A stretch of 48,198 nucleotides of DNA from assembly GCF_018614135.1 (NCBI RefSeq), contig NZ_JAGGOW010000155.1, forward strand, positions 1-48,198, read 5' to 3'. The translations under genes and the position numbers were made by a program. A model generated the notes under the pieces. It had not been told where the DNA came from, ran no database searches, and was given only the letters and a program-made list of their open reading frames with translations. This document shows positions 23,127 through 31,465 of this stretch, piece after piece. This DNA is from Streptomyces sp. ISL-66 (GTDB taxonomy: Bacteria > Actinomycetota > Actinomycetes > Streptomycetales > Streptomycetaceae). The first letter of the stretch is position 1; each line of letters begins with the position of its first letter.

Positions 23127-24050
23127 CTATCCGCCCGCCACGCGCCGCTGGTGCACGCGCAGTTGCAGGGCGGCGAGGTCGAGCAGCGGGGTGGGCACGG
23201 CGAGGGCCCGGGCCCGGGCGGCCAGGTCGCCGAAGACGTGCTCGACCTCGGTCGGATGGCCGGCGACCAGGTCCCGGTACATCGAGGGGGTCAGCGGCGA
23301 CTGCGGTGTGGTCAGCGTCCGGGCGGTGAGGGCGACTTCGGACTCCGGCACCGGATGTCCGGCGGCGGCGGACACGGCGGCCGCCTCCGCGAGGACCGCG
23401 AGGCCGAACTCGCTCCCGCCCGGCACCGCGTTGACCTCGCCGACGGCGCCGCGCGCGAGCGAGGTCACCGCCACCAGGGTGGTGATGAAGACCCACTTGT
23501 GCCACATGGCGGCCACGATGTCCGGCACTTCGGGGGTGTCGATGCCCGCTCCGGCCAGGACCTCGCGCACGGCGTCCACGCGCGCGGAGGGCCGCCCGTC
23601 GCGCTCCCCCGTGAGCAGCACGGTGGGCGGGGCCATCCGGACGATGTCGCCGTGCTCGTTCAGGGTGGTGACCACCTTGGCCACGCCGCCGAGCACCGGC
23701 GCGTCGCCGAAGCGGCCCGCGAGGTGGTCGAGATGGGCCATGCCGTTGAGCAGCGGCACGATCGCCGTGCCGGGGCCGACCGCGGGAGCGAGGTCGCGGG
23801 TGGCCGCCTCCAGGGCCGTGGACTTCACCGACAGCAGGACGAGGTCGTACGTCCGCGTCAGCGCGTCGGCGGTGACCAGCTGCGGGGCGAGGGCGATCTC
23901 CTCCCCCGGCCCGGTCACCCGGAGCCCGCGTGCGCGCAGGGCCGCGGCCCGCTCGGGGCGCACCAGGAAGGTGACGTCCCGGCCGGCCCGGGCAAGGCGC
24001 GCGCCGAAGTATCCGCCCGTGGCGCCGGCTCCGACCGTCAGGATTCTCAT
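23127..24050 (-). CDS. 2-dehydropantoate 2-reductase family protein
   Basis: A 307-aa NADP-dependent oxidoreductase of the PanE/ApbA family. It has the N-terminal GAGATGGYFGARLARAG, LLSVKSTALEAATRDL, VPLLNGMAHLDHL (with the conserved Asn-Gly) and the catalytic Lys in AAMWHKWVF. The canonical reaction, reduction of 2-dehydropantoate in pantothenate synthesis, is likely but not certain. Streptomyces encode several homologues and no other pan gene is here. The ATG at 24050 is chosen because the motif begins at residue 2; the upstream frame is not conserved. The end is followed by a short gap to the ArsC-like gene (convergent). Confidence 0.88.
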   Translation of the reverse strand: MRILTVGAGATGGYFGARLARAGRDVTFLVRPERAAALRARGLRVTGPGEEIALAPQLVTADALTRTYDLVLLSVKSTALEAATRDLAPAVGPGTAIVPLLNGMAHLDHLAGRFGDAPVLGGVAKVVTTLNEHGDIVRMAPPTVLLTGERDGRPSARVDAVREVLAGAGIDTPEVPDIVAAMWHKWVFITTLVAVTSLARGAVGEVNAVPGGSEFGLAVLAEAAAVSAAAGHPVPESEVALTARTLTTPQSPLTPSMYRDLVAGHPTEVEHVFGDLAARARALAVPTPLLDLAALQLRVHQRRVAGG

Positions 24051-24210
24051 ACCGGCTTCAAGTCCCCCGCACTTCACGGTATTCCGCCCTCCCGGCCGTC
24101 CGCGCTCCGCGCGGAAGCCCCGGCCGTCGGCGCCGCGGCCCCTCCGCACCTCGTAGGGTGGGGTCAGCGCCAAAGTGGTACGTACCGCACCAAAGGACCC
24201 GTGACCCGTC

Positions 24211-24792
24211 GTGACCGATCAGCAGCACCCCCGGCCCGCCGCCCCCGAGAGCCCCACCGCCCACGACGTCCCCACCGCCCCCGCCGCCCCCACCACTCCG
24301 CTGCTTCCGCCGCCCCGGCGGGGAGCCGACTGGATGTTCGGCGGGGTGTACGGGACGGTCCTCGCCTCCGGGCTGCTCGCCGCGCTCGACCAGAAGGGCG
24401 GGGACTACACGCCCTTCTACGACGCCAGCTGGGTCCTCGTGACCGCCGCCACCGCCGGGCTCGCGCACGGGTATTCCCACCACATGGCCACCCACCAGCC
24501 CGGTTCGGCCGGGCACCGGTGGCGGCTGCTCGTGCGGGCGCTGTGGAACGAATGGCCGATGATCGCGGCCACCCTGCCCACCGTCCTGCTGCTGTTCGTC
24601 GCCGGGCTCACCGGCTGGGACTCGCACGGGGTGACGGCCGTCGGGCTCGGCCTGAACACCGCGATGCTGTTCGCCTGGGGCGCCTTCGTGGCCGTCCGGG
24701 TCGGCTACAAGCTCGCCTCCGCACTCCTGATCGGCATGGCCGACGCCACGATCGGACTGGCCATCATCGCGGCCAACGCCCTGATCAAGTAG
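24211..24792 (+). CDS. Membrane protein with four helices, unknown function
   Basis: A 193-aa protein. A Pro/Thr/Ala-rich tail of about 38 residues is followed by four hydrophobic segments: about residues 44-58, 68-88 (with the His pair YSHHMATH after it), 112-130 and 135-190. I assign no function, although similar proteins are frequent in Streptomyces. The GTG at 24211 has AAAGGA 13 nt upstream; a GTG at 24201 is out of frame. It is divergent from the PanE-like gene. Confidence 0.75.
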   Translation: MTDQQHPRPAAPESPTAHDVPTAPAAPTTPLLPPPRRGADWMFGGVYGTVLASGLLAALDQKGGDYTPFYDASWVLVTAATAGLAHGYSHHMATHQPGSAGHRWRLLVRALWNEWPMIAATLPTVLLLFVAGLTGWDSHGVTAVGLGLNTAMLFAWGAFVAVRVGYKLASALLIGMADATIGLAIIAANALIK

Positions 24793-24830
24793 GCGGCCGC
24801 GCACGCGGGAGCGGCGCCCGGCCCCCGCGC

Positions 24831-24989
24831 GACCACCCTCGCGGAGGCACCCGTCCTCGGGGAGGCAGCCACCCTCGCGTTGGCGCCCGCCCTCTCGGAG
24901 GCACCCACCTCGCGGAGGCAGCCACCCCAAGGAGGCACCCACCCCGAGGAGGCGACCACCCCGGGGGAGGCGCCCGTCCTCAAGGAAGC
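24831..24989. repeat. Nine degenerate 17-18-bp tandem repeats
   Basis: The units start at 24831, 24849, 24867, 24885, 24903, 24920, 24937, 24954 and 24972. Each ends in a GGAGGC-like box and carries an ACCCACCCTC-like first half. Three consecutive units are 17 bp and the others 18. The last unit runs over the stop codon of the Gfo/Idh gene at 24980-24982. The 38-bp remainder from 24793 to 24830 holds nothing obvious. Confidence 0.85.
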
Positions 24990-25930
24990 AGCAGCTGCTC
25001 CTCCGCCTCCGCCAGGATCTCCGTCAGCCGTGCCCCGAACTCCGCCCCGCGCTCGTCCGGCACCCCGGTGCGCGCCGCGGCGAGCAGCGCGTCCAGGGCG
25101 CGGCCGTAGGCGCCCGGGACGTTGCCCCACTCCGGCAGGCCGAAGACGCCCTCGGCCCCGCGCACCTCCAGGCCCACCCCGGCGGCCGCGCGCGGGGAGC
25201 TCAGGCTGAGGACCGCGGTGCTCGCCGCGCCGGAGGTGTGGCGCAGGGCGAGCTGGACCACGTCGGAGGGGCCCCGGGTGGCGCTGACCGAGGTGACGTC
25301 GCCGAGTACGGGAATGAGTACGGACAATGCGTGCGGGCCCACGTCCCACAGTCCGCCCTTGGCCTTGCGCCAGGGCGAAGCCGCGTAGGCACTGGGCTCC
25401 CCGTCGGGCGGGAAGACCGCGCCGAGCCAGTGGGCGGCGCCGGTGAACCACCCCGAGCGCTCCGCCTGCTCCGCGACCCAGCCGGCGGTCGGCTCGGCGA
25501 AGCGGAGGGTCAGGAAGACCACCGAGGCGACCCGGTGTTCGACCACGGCCCCGGCGACGGCGCGGGCGGCCTCCGCGGTGGTGGCCACGGGCTTGTCGAG
25601 CAGCAGGTGGCAGCCGGCGGCGGCCGCGCGCACGGCGAGCGGGGCTTGCACATCGGGCGGCAGGGCGAAGGCCACGACGTCACAGTCGGCGAACAGCGCG
25701 TCGGGGTCTTCGTACACCTTCACGCCGTACTCGGCGGCCAGCTCGGCCGCGGCTTCGGGCCTGCGGCCCCAGACTCCGACGAACTCGGAGCCGGGATGCG
25801 CGGCGAGGGCGGGGGCGTGGGTGCGGTGGGCCCAGGGGCCGGTACCCAGCAGTCCGACACGGGGAAGGGGCCCGGAAGCGGCCTCCGCGGCGGCCTCTCC
25901 GGCGGGCGTCAAATCATACGAAATGCTCAC
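24980..25930 (-). CDS. Gfo/Idh/MocA-family oxidoreductase
   Basis: A 316-aa NAD(P)-dependent dehydrogenase. The Rossmann motif is GLLGTGPWAHRTHAPAL at the N-terminus. The LLDKPVATT (EKP-type motif with catalytic Lys) follows at about residue 115, and GGLWDVGPHALSVLIP holds the usual Asp and His. Members oxidise sugars, inositols and related compounds; the substrate here is unknown. The GTG at 25930 (VSISYDLTPAG) is chosen because the frame further upstream enters the glnII control region. Its last codons are overlapped by a tandem repeat. It is divergent from glnII. Confidence 0.88.
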   Translation of the reverse strand: MSISYDLTPAGEAAAEAASGPLPRVGLLGTGPWAHRTHAPALAAHPGSEFVGVWGRRPEAAAELAAEYGVKVYEDPDALFADCDVVAFALPPDVQAPLAVRAAAAGCHLLLDKPVATTAEAARAVAGAVVEHRVASVVFLTLRFAEPTAGWVAEQAERSGWFTGAAHWLGAVFPPDGEPSAYAASPWRKAKGGLWDVGPHALSVLIPVLGDVTSVSATRGPSDVVQLALRHTSGAASTAVLSLSSPRAAAGVGLEVRGAEGVFGLPEWGNVPGAYGRALDALLAAARTGVPDERGAEFGARLTEILAEAEEQLLLP

Positions 25931-26007
25931 CTGCCCAGTCTGCCCCACCCGGACGGGTGTCCTGTCGGCAACCCGCACAAGGGCGCCCACCTGCGGGGTA
26001 AACCTCG

Positions 26008-26045
26008 GTAACACGGGGTTCACACGCGGGCAACGGAAGAGAAAT
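26008..26045 (+). promoter_or_regulatory. GlnR-type binding site of glnII
   Basis: Four 5-mers are spaced by 6 nt: GTAAC (26008-26012), TTCAC (26019-26023), GCAAC (26030-26034), GAAAT (26041-26045). They follow the GlnR pattern gTnAC-n6-GaAAC twice, with deviations at TTCAC and GAAAT. The site is about 175 bp before the glnII start; 26046-26219 would hold the promoter and a long leader. The rest of 25931-26007 serves the divergent gene. Confidence 0.75.
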
Positions 26046-26219
26046 CGCGAGCGGGCACGCTGCGGTCTACACCGCAGAACGAATCCGCAGCACGCGAAGC
26101 GCGGAACGCGAGGCGGTACACCACCGCACGACGCAACCGCACGACGCAACCGCAACCGCACGCGCGACCGCAGCACCCGCAGAGTCTGCGCCGGAGCGAC
26201 GCACCGAAGGATGGGGCCC

Positions 26220-27239
26220 GTGAGCTACAAGGCTGAGTACATCTGGATCGACGGAACCGAGCCGACGGCGAAGCTGCGCTCCAAGACGAGGATCCTCGGC
26301 GACGGCGACGCGCTGCCGATCTGGGGCTTCGACGGCTCGAGCACCAACCAGGCCGAGGGCCACGCCTCCGACCGTGTGCTGCAGCCGGTCTTCTCCTGCC
26401 CCGACCCGATCCGCGGCGGCGACAACGTCCTCGTCCTGTGCGAGGTCCTGAACATCGACATGACCCCGCACGAGTCGAACACCCGCGCGCAGCTGCGTCC
26501 GATCGCCGAGAAGTTCGCGGGCCAGGCCCCGATCTTCGGCATCGAGCAGGAGTACACCTTCTTCGACGGCACCCGCCCGCTCGGCTTCCCGGTCAACGGC
26601 TTCCCGGCGGCGCAGGGCGGCTACTACTGCGGCGTCGGCTCGGACGAGATCTTCGGCCGCGAGATCGTCGAGAAGCACCTGGACCACTGCCTCGCGGCGG
26701 GCCTGGCGATCTCCGGCATCAACGCCGAGGTCATGCCCGGCCAGTGGGAGTTCCAGGTCGGCCCGGTCGGCCCGCTGGAGGTCTCCGACCAGCTGTGGAT
26801 CGCGCGCTGGCTGCTCTACCGCACCGCCGAGGACTTCAACGTCTCCGCGACGCTGAACCCGAAGCCGGTCAAGGGCGACTGGAACGGCGCGGGCGCGCAC
26901 ACCAACTTCTCCACGAAGGCGATGCGCGAGGGCTACCCCGCGATCATCTCCGCGTGCGAGTCCCTGGGCGAGGGCAGCAAGCCGCTGGACCACGTCAAGA
27001 ACTACGGCGCCGGCATCGACGAGCGCCTGACGGGGCTGCACGAGACCGCCCCGTGGAACGAGTTCAGCTACGGCGTCTCGGACCGCGGCGCCTCCGTCCG
27101 CATCCCGTGGCAGGTGGAGAAGGACGGCAAGGGCTACATCGAGGACCGCCGCCCGAACGCGAACGTCGACCCGTACGTGGTGACCCGCCTCATCACGGAC
27201 ACCTGCTGCACCGCCCTGGAAAAGGACGGCCTGGTCTGA
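26220..27239 (+). CDS. glnII: Glutamine synthetase type II (eukaryotic-like)
   Basis: The 339-aa GSII is the second glutamine synthetase of Streptomyces, lacking the adenylylation site of GlnA. It opens VSYKAEYIWIDGTEPTAKLR. It has WGFDGSSTNQAEG, EQEYTFFDG, GINAEVMPGQWEFQVGP and the NGAGAHTNFST loop, all characteristic. The GTG at 26220 is preferred: GAAGG lies 9 nt upstream, whereas the in-frame ATG at 26211 touches that site. A GlnR-type box upstream predicts induction on nitrogen limitation together with glnA. It is followed by a hairpin terminator. Confidence 0.97.
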   Translation: MSYKAEYIWIDGTEPTAKLRSKTRILGDGDALPIWGFDGSSTNQAEGHASDRVLQPVFSCPDPIRGGDNVLVLCEVLNIDMTPHESNTRAQLRPIAEKFAGQAPIFGIEQEYTFFDGTRPLGFPVNGFPAAQGGYYCGVGSDEIFGREIVEKHLDHCLAAGLAISGINAEVMPGQWEFQVGPVGPLEVSDQLWIARWLLYRTAEDFNVSATLNPKPVKGDWNGAGAHTNFSTKAMREGYPAIISACESLGEGSKPLDHVKNYGAGIDERLTGLHETAPWNEFSYGVSDRGASVRIPWQVEKDGKGYIEDRRPNANVDPYVVTRLITDTCCTALEKDGLV

Positions 27240-27261
27240 CCGCGCCCGCACCCCACACTCC

Positions 27262-27297
27262 CGAAGCCCGTCGAGCCCCACGGCCCGGCGGGCTTCG
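27262..27297 (+). terminator. glnII terminator
   Basis: CGAAGCCCG (27262-27270) pairs with CGGGCTTCG (27289-27297), 22 nt after the glnII stop. Confidence 0.7.
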
Positions 27298-27445
27298 CCA
27301 CGTCCCCAGGGCCAGCCACCCGGGCCTGACGGGTTGTCGGGATCGCCATGGTCCGTTCACGGGCGGGTTTCGGAATATGGGATTTCGATCCATGACGTGA
27401 GACGGGGTCTGCCTCAGGGTCGGTGCGTCTGCTTGAATGGGGGCA

Positions 27446-27564
27446 TGGCCAGCCACCCGCACACCTCGACCGGTCGCAGCGACCTCGAGCCGTTCTGGCC
27501 TTCCCGTCAGGACCACGATTTCGACCGGGTGTGTTGCCGCGCGAAGAACGCGCCGGCCCTCTAA
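27446..27564 (+). CDS. Possible 39-aa leader peptide with a Cys-Cys pair
   Basis: An ATG at 27446 after GGGGG opens a short frame of 39 codons ending near 27564, MASHPHTSTGRSDLEPFWPS onward. Its last third reads DFDRVCCRAKNAPAL. It lies 119 bp before the winged-helix gene in an otherwise empty 440-bp gap (27240-27683). A tandem Cys preceded by DFxRV is reminiscent of cysteine-sensing leader peptides described in actinobacteria (from memory). Whether it is translated is unknown. Confidence 0.35.
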
Positions 27565-27683
27565 AGCCTCCGGGATCTCGCAAACGACCTTCGCCCGAGG
27601 CCTTCGGTCTGCGCGGTACGACAAAGACGACGCCTGTACGCACGTCTCCTGCCGACCACTCCGCGTGAAAGAGCCGACCACTC

Positions 27684-28286
27684 ATGACGAACGCCCGTTC
27701 CTTTGCTTCCGCCACCTCCGCTGCGACCGCTGCGACCGCTCCCCCGACCTACCCGGCCTTCCCGCCCAGTCCGCGTCACCGCCTGCGGGCCGTGGACCGG
27801 GACGAGGTGGCCCGTGTCGTGGACCTGCTCCCGCCCGGCGCCACCTGGCTGCCCGCCCCCCAGCACACCCTGCCCAGCCTGCCGGGGCAGCCGCCGATGG
27901 TCGGCTACCTGGTGCTCGTACCGGCCGACCAGCAGCCGCCGATCGCCTTCGCCCCGCACTCCGTTCCGACCGCGACGGCCCCTGAGACCGCGCCCGTCAC
28001 CGGGGACGCCCTGGTCCGCATCGACCCGGCGCAGCGCACGGCCGAGGTGGACGGCCAGGTGCTCGACCTGACGTACCTGGAGTTCGAGCTGCTCGCCCAC
28101 CTGGTCGCGAACCCGCACCGGGTGCACAGCCGGGACCAGCTGGTGACCACCGTCTGGGGCTACGGACACGTCGGCGACGGCCGCACCGTCGACGTCCACG
28201 TCGCCCGGCTGCGCCGCAAGCTGGGCGCGTCGCACCGCGGCGCGATCCAGACCGTGCGGCGTGTGGGGTACAAGTACGCCCCCTGA
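27684..28286 (+). CDS. Orphan OmpR/PhoB-type winged-helix DNA-binding protein
   Basis: A 200-aa protein whose C-terminal about 95 residues form a response-regulator output domain. It has LDLTYLEFELLAHLVANPHRVHSRDQLVTTVW, cited by its core LEFELLAHLV, then RTVDVHVARLRRKLG and the final TVRRVGYKYAP. There is no receiver domain; instead it has a Pro/Ala/Thr-rich N-terminal part of about 100 residues with a segment PPMVGYLVLVPAD. It therefore cannot be phosphorylated in the usual way. It sits beside glnII, so a nitrogen link is possible but unproven. Terminated by a hairpin. Confidence 0.88.
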   Translation: MTNARSFASATSAATAATAPPTYPAFPPSPRHRLRAVDRDEVARVVDLLPPGATWLPAPQHTLPSLPGQPPMVGYLVLVPADQQPPIAFAPHSVPTATAPETAPVTGDALVRIDPAQRTAEVDGQVLDLTYLEFELLAHLVANPHRVHSRDQLVTTVWGYGHVGDGRTVDVHVARLRRKLGASHRGAIQTVRRVGYKYAP

Positions 28287-28303
28287 CCGAGCCGTTGTGA
28301 CGA

Positions 28304-28336
28304 CGGGCCCGTACTCACGAGGGGAGTACGGGCCCG
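28304..28336. terminator. Bidirectional terminator
   Basis: CGGGCCCGTACTC (28304-28316) pairs perfectly with GAGTACGGGCCCG (28324-28336) between the convergent winged-helix and PepSY genes. Confidence 0.8.
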
Positions 28337-28408
28337 CTCCGGTTCATCACACCGGGCCAACTGGTGCGACTTCAAGGGGTGTCGCTGCCCCGGCCCGCAG
28401 CCGGAGGC

Positions 28409-29914
28409 CTACGCCTCCGCGCCGGCCCCGGCCAGGCGCCGCGCCGCCGCGAGGCCCAGCAGCAGGTCTGCCGCCAGGAACACCAGCAGGCTGATCCCGA
28501 GCAGCGGTACGAACCAGCCCACGAGGGCCGTCACCGCGGCCAGCGGCAGCAGCGCCGTCACCGGCAGCCGGCGCCACGCCCCGCGCGGCCGCGCGCGGCC
28601 GACCGACAGCTTGCGCTCCTTGGTCGGGCGGCGCAGCCACCACATGCGGTAGCCCCAGACGACCATGAACATCAGCAGGACCGCGAGCGCGGCCAGGGCC
28701 AGCTGGTTGGCGACACCGAAGGTCAGGCCCATGTGCAGGTCGATCCCGAAGCGGGTCAGCTTGGCGAGCAACGGGTAGTCGGCGAAGCGGAGTTCGTCCA
28801 TGACCCGGCCGTCGGCCGGGTCGACGGAGACCGCGTCCAGGTGCACCGGCACCTGCTTGTCCTGCTCCTTGACCACGTACCCCTTGCCCTGGGCGGGCAG
28901 GGTGATCCGCAAGGACTCCGTGACCCCGGCGGCCCGCGCCACCGCCAGCGCGCCGTCGATGCCGATGGCGTCGGCCGGGACGGGCACCGTCTGCGCGCCG
29001 TCGCCCGCGCCGTGCCCGGCGTGCTCCCCGCCGGCGTCGGCGGCCGGGGCGCCGGCGACCTTGGCGGAGACGGCCGGGGTCGCGCCGCCGAGGCCGTCCT
29101 GGAGCCGTCCGATGTGCTCGCCGGCGTACTTCGACCAGGTCAGGCCGGTCGCGGAGAGGCCGACGAGGCCGACGGCGATCCAGACGCCGACGGATCCGTG
29201 CCAGGACAGCGTCTTGCGCCGGCCGGTCGACTTGCGGTCCGGAACGACCAGCGCCGCCTTACGGGTGCGCCTGCGGCCGATCCACAGCGCGAGCCCGCCC
29301 AGCGCGACCACCCACAGCCAACTCGCGGCGAGCTCGCTGTAGTTCCGCCCGACCTCCCCCAGCTGCAGGCTGGAGTGGAACTCGCTCAGCCAGGCCCGCA
29401 GCGGCAGCGCGTCACCGGCGGTGGTGAGCGTTCCGCGCACCTCGGCCGTATACGGATCGACGAACACGGTGAGGGTCTCGCCCTCGGCGAGTCCCGGGCT
29501 CGTCAGGATCACCCGGGTGGTGTCCCGCGCTTCGGGCGCGGGCCATACGGCGGTCACCGAGCCCTGCGGCGCGGCGTTCTTGGCCGCGTCGACCTGGGCG
29601 CTGAGCGGAAGGGCGCTCGCGCCGACGCGCTCGACCGTGAGCTCGTCGGCGTAGACGATCTTCTCGGCCTGCCAGGAGCCGGCGTAGAGGAGCCCGGTGG
29701 TGGCGGCGACGAACAGCAGCGGGGCTATCAGCACCCCGGCGTAGAAGTGCAGGCGCAGGAGCAGCGGCCGCAGTGCGGCCCAGGCGTCGGGCCCGCGGGT
29801 TTGCGTTCCGGCTTGCGCACTGGTTCGCGTACCGGTGTCCGTACCGGCTTCCGCGTCGGTTTCGGGTGCGTCGGAGTCCGCTGCGCGGGCTCCCGGGACC
29901 TCGTCGAGAGACAT
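28409..29914 (-). CDS. PepSY-domain membrane protein
   Basis: A 501-aa integral membrane protein of the PepSY-associated TM family. An acidic, Thr-rich cytoplasmic tail (about 45 residues) precedes the first helix LHFYAGVLIAPLLFVAATTG. A long outside PepSY region contains VFVDPYTAEVRGTL. Then come the helix pair SWLWVVALGGLALW and GVWIAVGLVGLSATGLTW, a second outside region with a His-rich GGEHAGHGAG and VSVDPADGRVMDEL (second PepSY), and four C-terminal helices starting HMGLTFGVANQLALAALAV. Such proteins are often linked to siderophore or heme/metal handling; some reduce ferric siderophores. The ATG at 29914 follows AGGA by 6 nt. It is 79 bp downstream of a Met/His-rich membrane protein gene, likely one operon. 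Confidence 0.87.
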   Translation of the reverse strand: MSLDEVPGARAADSDAPETDAEAGTDTGTRTSAQAGTQTRGPDAWAALRPLLLRLHFYAGVLIAPLLFVAATTGLLYAGSWQAEKIVYADELTVERVGASALPLSAQVDAAKNAAPQGSVTAVWPAPEARDTTRVILTSPGLAEGETLTVFVDPYTAEVRGTLTTAGDALPLRAWLSEFHSSLQLGEVGRNYSELAASWLWVVALGGLALWIGRRRTRKAALVVPDRKSTGRRKTLSWHGSVGVWIAVGLVGLSATGLTWSKYAGEHIGRLQDGLGGATPAVSAKVAGAPAADAGGEHAGHGAGDGAQTVPVPADAIGIDGALAVARAAGVTESLRITLPAQGKGYVVKEQDKQVPVHLDAVSVDPADGRVMDELRFADYPLLAKLTRFGIDLHMGLTFGVANQLALAALAVLLMFMVVWGYRMWWLRRPTKERKLSVGRARPRGAWRRLPVTALLPLAAVTALVGWFVPLLGISLLVFLAADLLLGLAAARRLAGAGAEA

Positions 29915-29993
29915 GGGTGTCCTAGGTGTTGGCGAAGACATGGGTGACGGGCCCCAGGTCTCGCCCCCTCACCGAGGAGGTGCGCCGTGCAGG

Positions 29994-30698
29994 TCAGGCG
30001 CGGGCAGGACGGCCGGGGGCCGAGATGCGGATCCGTCCGCGCGCGGGCGGCCCGCGCCGCTCGGCGGTGTGCGCGTGCACGGCCCCGCGCAGGGTGCGCG
30101 CCCGCGCGCGGGCGGCCGGGCGACGGAAGGCGGGCACCGGCTCATTGGGGGCGACGCGCCTCCACAGCAGGGCGAGCACCCCGGACAGGGGCCGGGCGGC
30201 GATCAGGGCCCCGGCCGCGAGGACGGCGGCGAGCCGGAAGACGGCCGCCTCGCCCCAGGCCAGCCACGCCGCGCAGAACAGCCCGGCGAGGACGTGGGCG
30301 GCGATCATGCCGAGGCCGTCGTGGGCGTGGCCGGCCGCCATCCCGCTCATGCCGGTCATCCCGCTCGTGCCGGCCATGCCCATGCCCATGCCGCCCGCGA
30401 CTTCCGCCTCCGCTCCCGCGCCCGCTCCCGCCACGTGGTGGTGGCGGGCGGACGCCGAGAAGGCGAAGTGCAGGACCGTCTGAACGCCGAGCAGGGCCCC
30501 GGCGATGGGGAGCGGTCCACGGCGGTGCCCGGCGCCGAGCCGGGCGAGCCCTCCCGTCAGCACGAAAGCGAACAGAAGCCCCAGTCCGGGAACATCCGTA
30601 CCGGACATGTACGAATGCCCCAGCGCACCCAGTGCGACCGCCACCGCCGCGAAGAGCGCGGCCCGGACGGCGCGCAGCGGCGCGGGGCTGTGTGTCAT
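29994..30698 (-). CDS. Membrane protein with Met/His-rich loop, possible metal handling
   Basis: A 234-aa protein with about five hydrophobic helices. Between the third and fourth lies a loop starting SASARHHHVAGAGAG and continuing with four GMG/GMT/GMS/GMA motifs and GHAHDG. Met and His clusters of this kind bind copper in many exported proteins. The last 55 residues are a basic Arg/Ala-rich tail with possibly native but low-complexity composition. Function is unknown; copper or other metal binding is an inference from composition. The ATG at 30698 (MTHSPAPLRAVRAALF) is chosen as the start of the first helix region. Likely co-transcribed with the PepSY gene downstream. Confidence 0.75.
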   Translation of the reverse strand: MTHSPAPLRAVRAALFAAVAVALGALGHSYMSGTDVPGLGLLFAFVLTGGLARLGAGHRRGPLPIAGALLGVQTVLHFAFSASARHHHVAGAGAGAEAEVAGGMGMGMAGTSGMTGMSGMAAGHAHDGLGMIAAHVLAGLFCAAWLAWGEAAVFRLAAVLAAGALIAARPLSGVLALLWRRVAPNEPVPAFRRPAARARARTLRGAVHAHTAERRGPPARGRIRISAPGRPARA

Positions 30699-30763
30699 GA
30701 CCAGGGCATGGTGCCACGGGCCCCTTTGGCGCTCAACGCGCCGGGGTATCCGATCATGGCCGG

Positions 30764-31405
30764 ATGAATCCACTGCCGTTGACAGTGCCACTGGGCGCGA
30801 TGTACACGGGCGGGGTCCAGCTGGGCGCGTACGCCCTGGAGCGGCTGGATCCGGCGGCGCGCGAGCGGCTGCTGCGCGCCTGCTCGACCAATGCCGACAA
30901 CCTCGACGCCGGCCGCTGGGAGACCCTGGCGCTCAGCGCGCTGCTGGTCGAGGAGCCGATGCCGCTGCCGTACGCGCTGCTGCTGGCGGCGGCCCTCGGG
31001 TACGCCGAATACGCCTACGGGGCCTGGTGGACGGCCGCCGCCTTCCTGTTCGGGCACACCGCGGCGACCCTGCTGGTGTACGGCTTCCTGCGCAGGTCTG
31101 CCGGTCCGCGGACCCGGCGGGCGGTGGACGTGGGAACCAGCTACGGGCTGGGCACCGTCCTCGGCGCCCTGACCTCGGCGCTGCCGCGCGGGCCGGTGCG
31201 CACCGCCGCCCGGGCGGGGCTGGTGGCGCTCGCCGTGCGGCCGCTGCTGCGGCGGGGGCGGACCTTCACCGACGCCGGCCACCTGGTGGCGCTGGGGCTG
31301 GGCCTCGGGCTCTCACTGGCCGCCGATTGTCCTTCCGGGGAGGGATCTCCGAAAATCAGAGGGATGACACGCGTCACCCAGCGCGCGACGTCCGCAGTCG
31401 TTTAG
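30764..31405 (+). CDS. Rhomboid-like membrane protein
   Basis: A 213-aa integral membrane protein resembling the actinobacterial 'rhomboid-like' group. It has CSTNADNLDAGRWETLALSALLVEEP, whose core is RWETLALSALLVEE, then four to five helices with FGHTAATLLVYGFL and VGTSYGLGTVLGALTS. The GTSYG segment sits where rhomboid proteases carry the serine motif GxSG. The His expected in a late helix is not clear to me, so activity as a serine protease is doubtful. The ATG at 30764 lies 65 bp from the divergent Met/His-rich gene. Confidence 0.75.
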   Translation: MNPLPLTVPLGAMYTGGVQLGAYALERLDPAARERLLRACSTNADNLDAGRWETLALSALLVEEPMPLPYALLLAAALGYAEYAYGAWWTAAAFLFGHTAATLLVYGFLRRSAGPRTRRAVDVGTSYGLGTVLGALTSALPRGPVRTAARAGLVALAVRPLLRRGRTFTDAGHLVALGLGLGLSLAADCPSGEGSPKIRGMTRVTQRATSAVV

Positions 31406-31465
31406 TCATTGAGTTCTCTGATCATTCGATTTCCGAATGCCACCGCCACCGCTGGAGCCGCCACG

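Noticed and set aside
27240..27683. Riboswitch or small RNA in the glnII-regulator gap
   Set aside because: Apart from the glnII terminator and the short frame, I found no recognisable conserved structure.
30699..30763. Copper-responsive CsoR-type operator upstream of the Met/His-rich gene
   Set aside because: Only half of the expected inverted repeat (ATACCCCGG) is visible in a 65-bp gap; not enough to claim a site.
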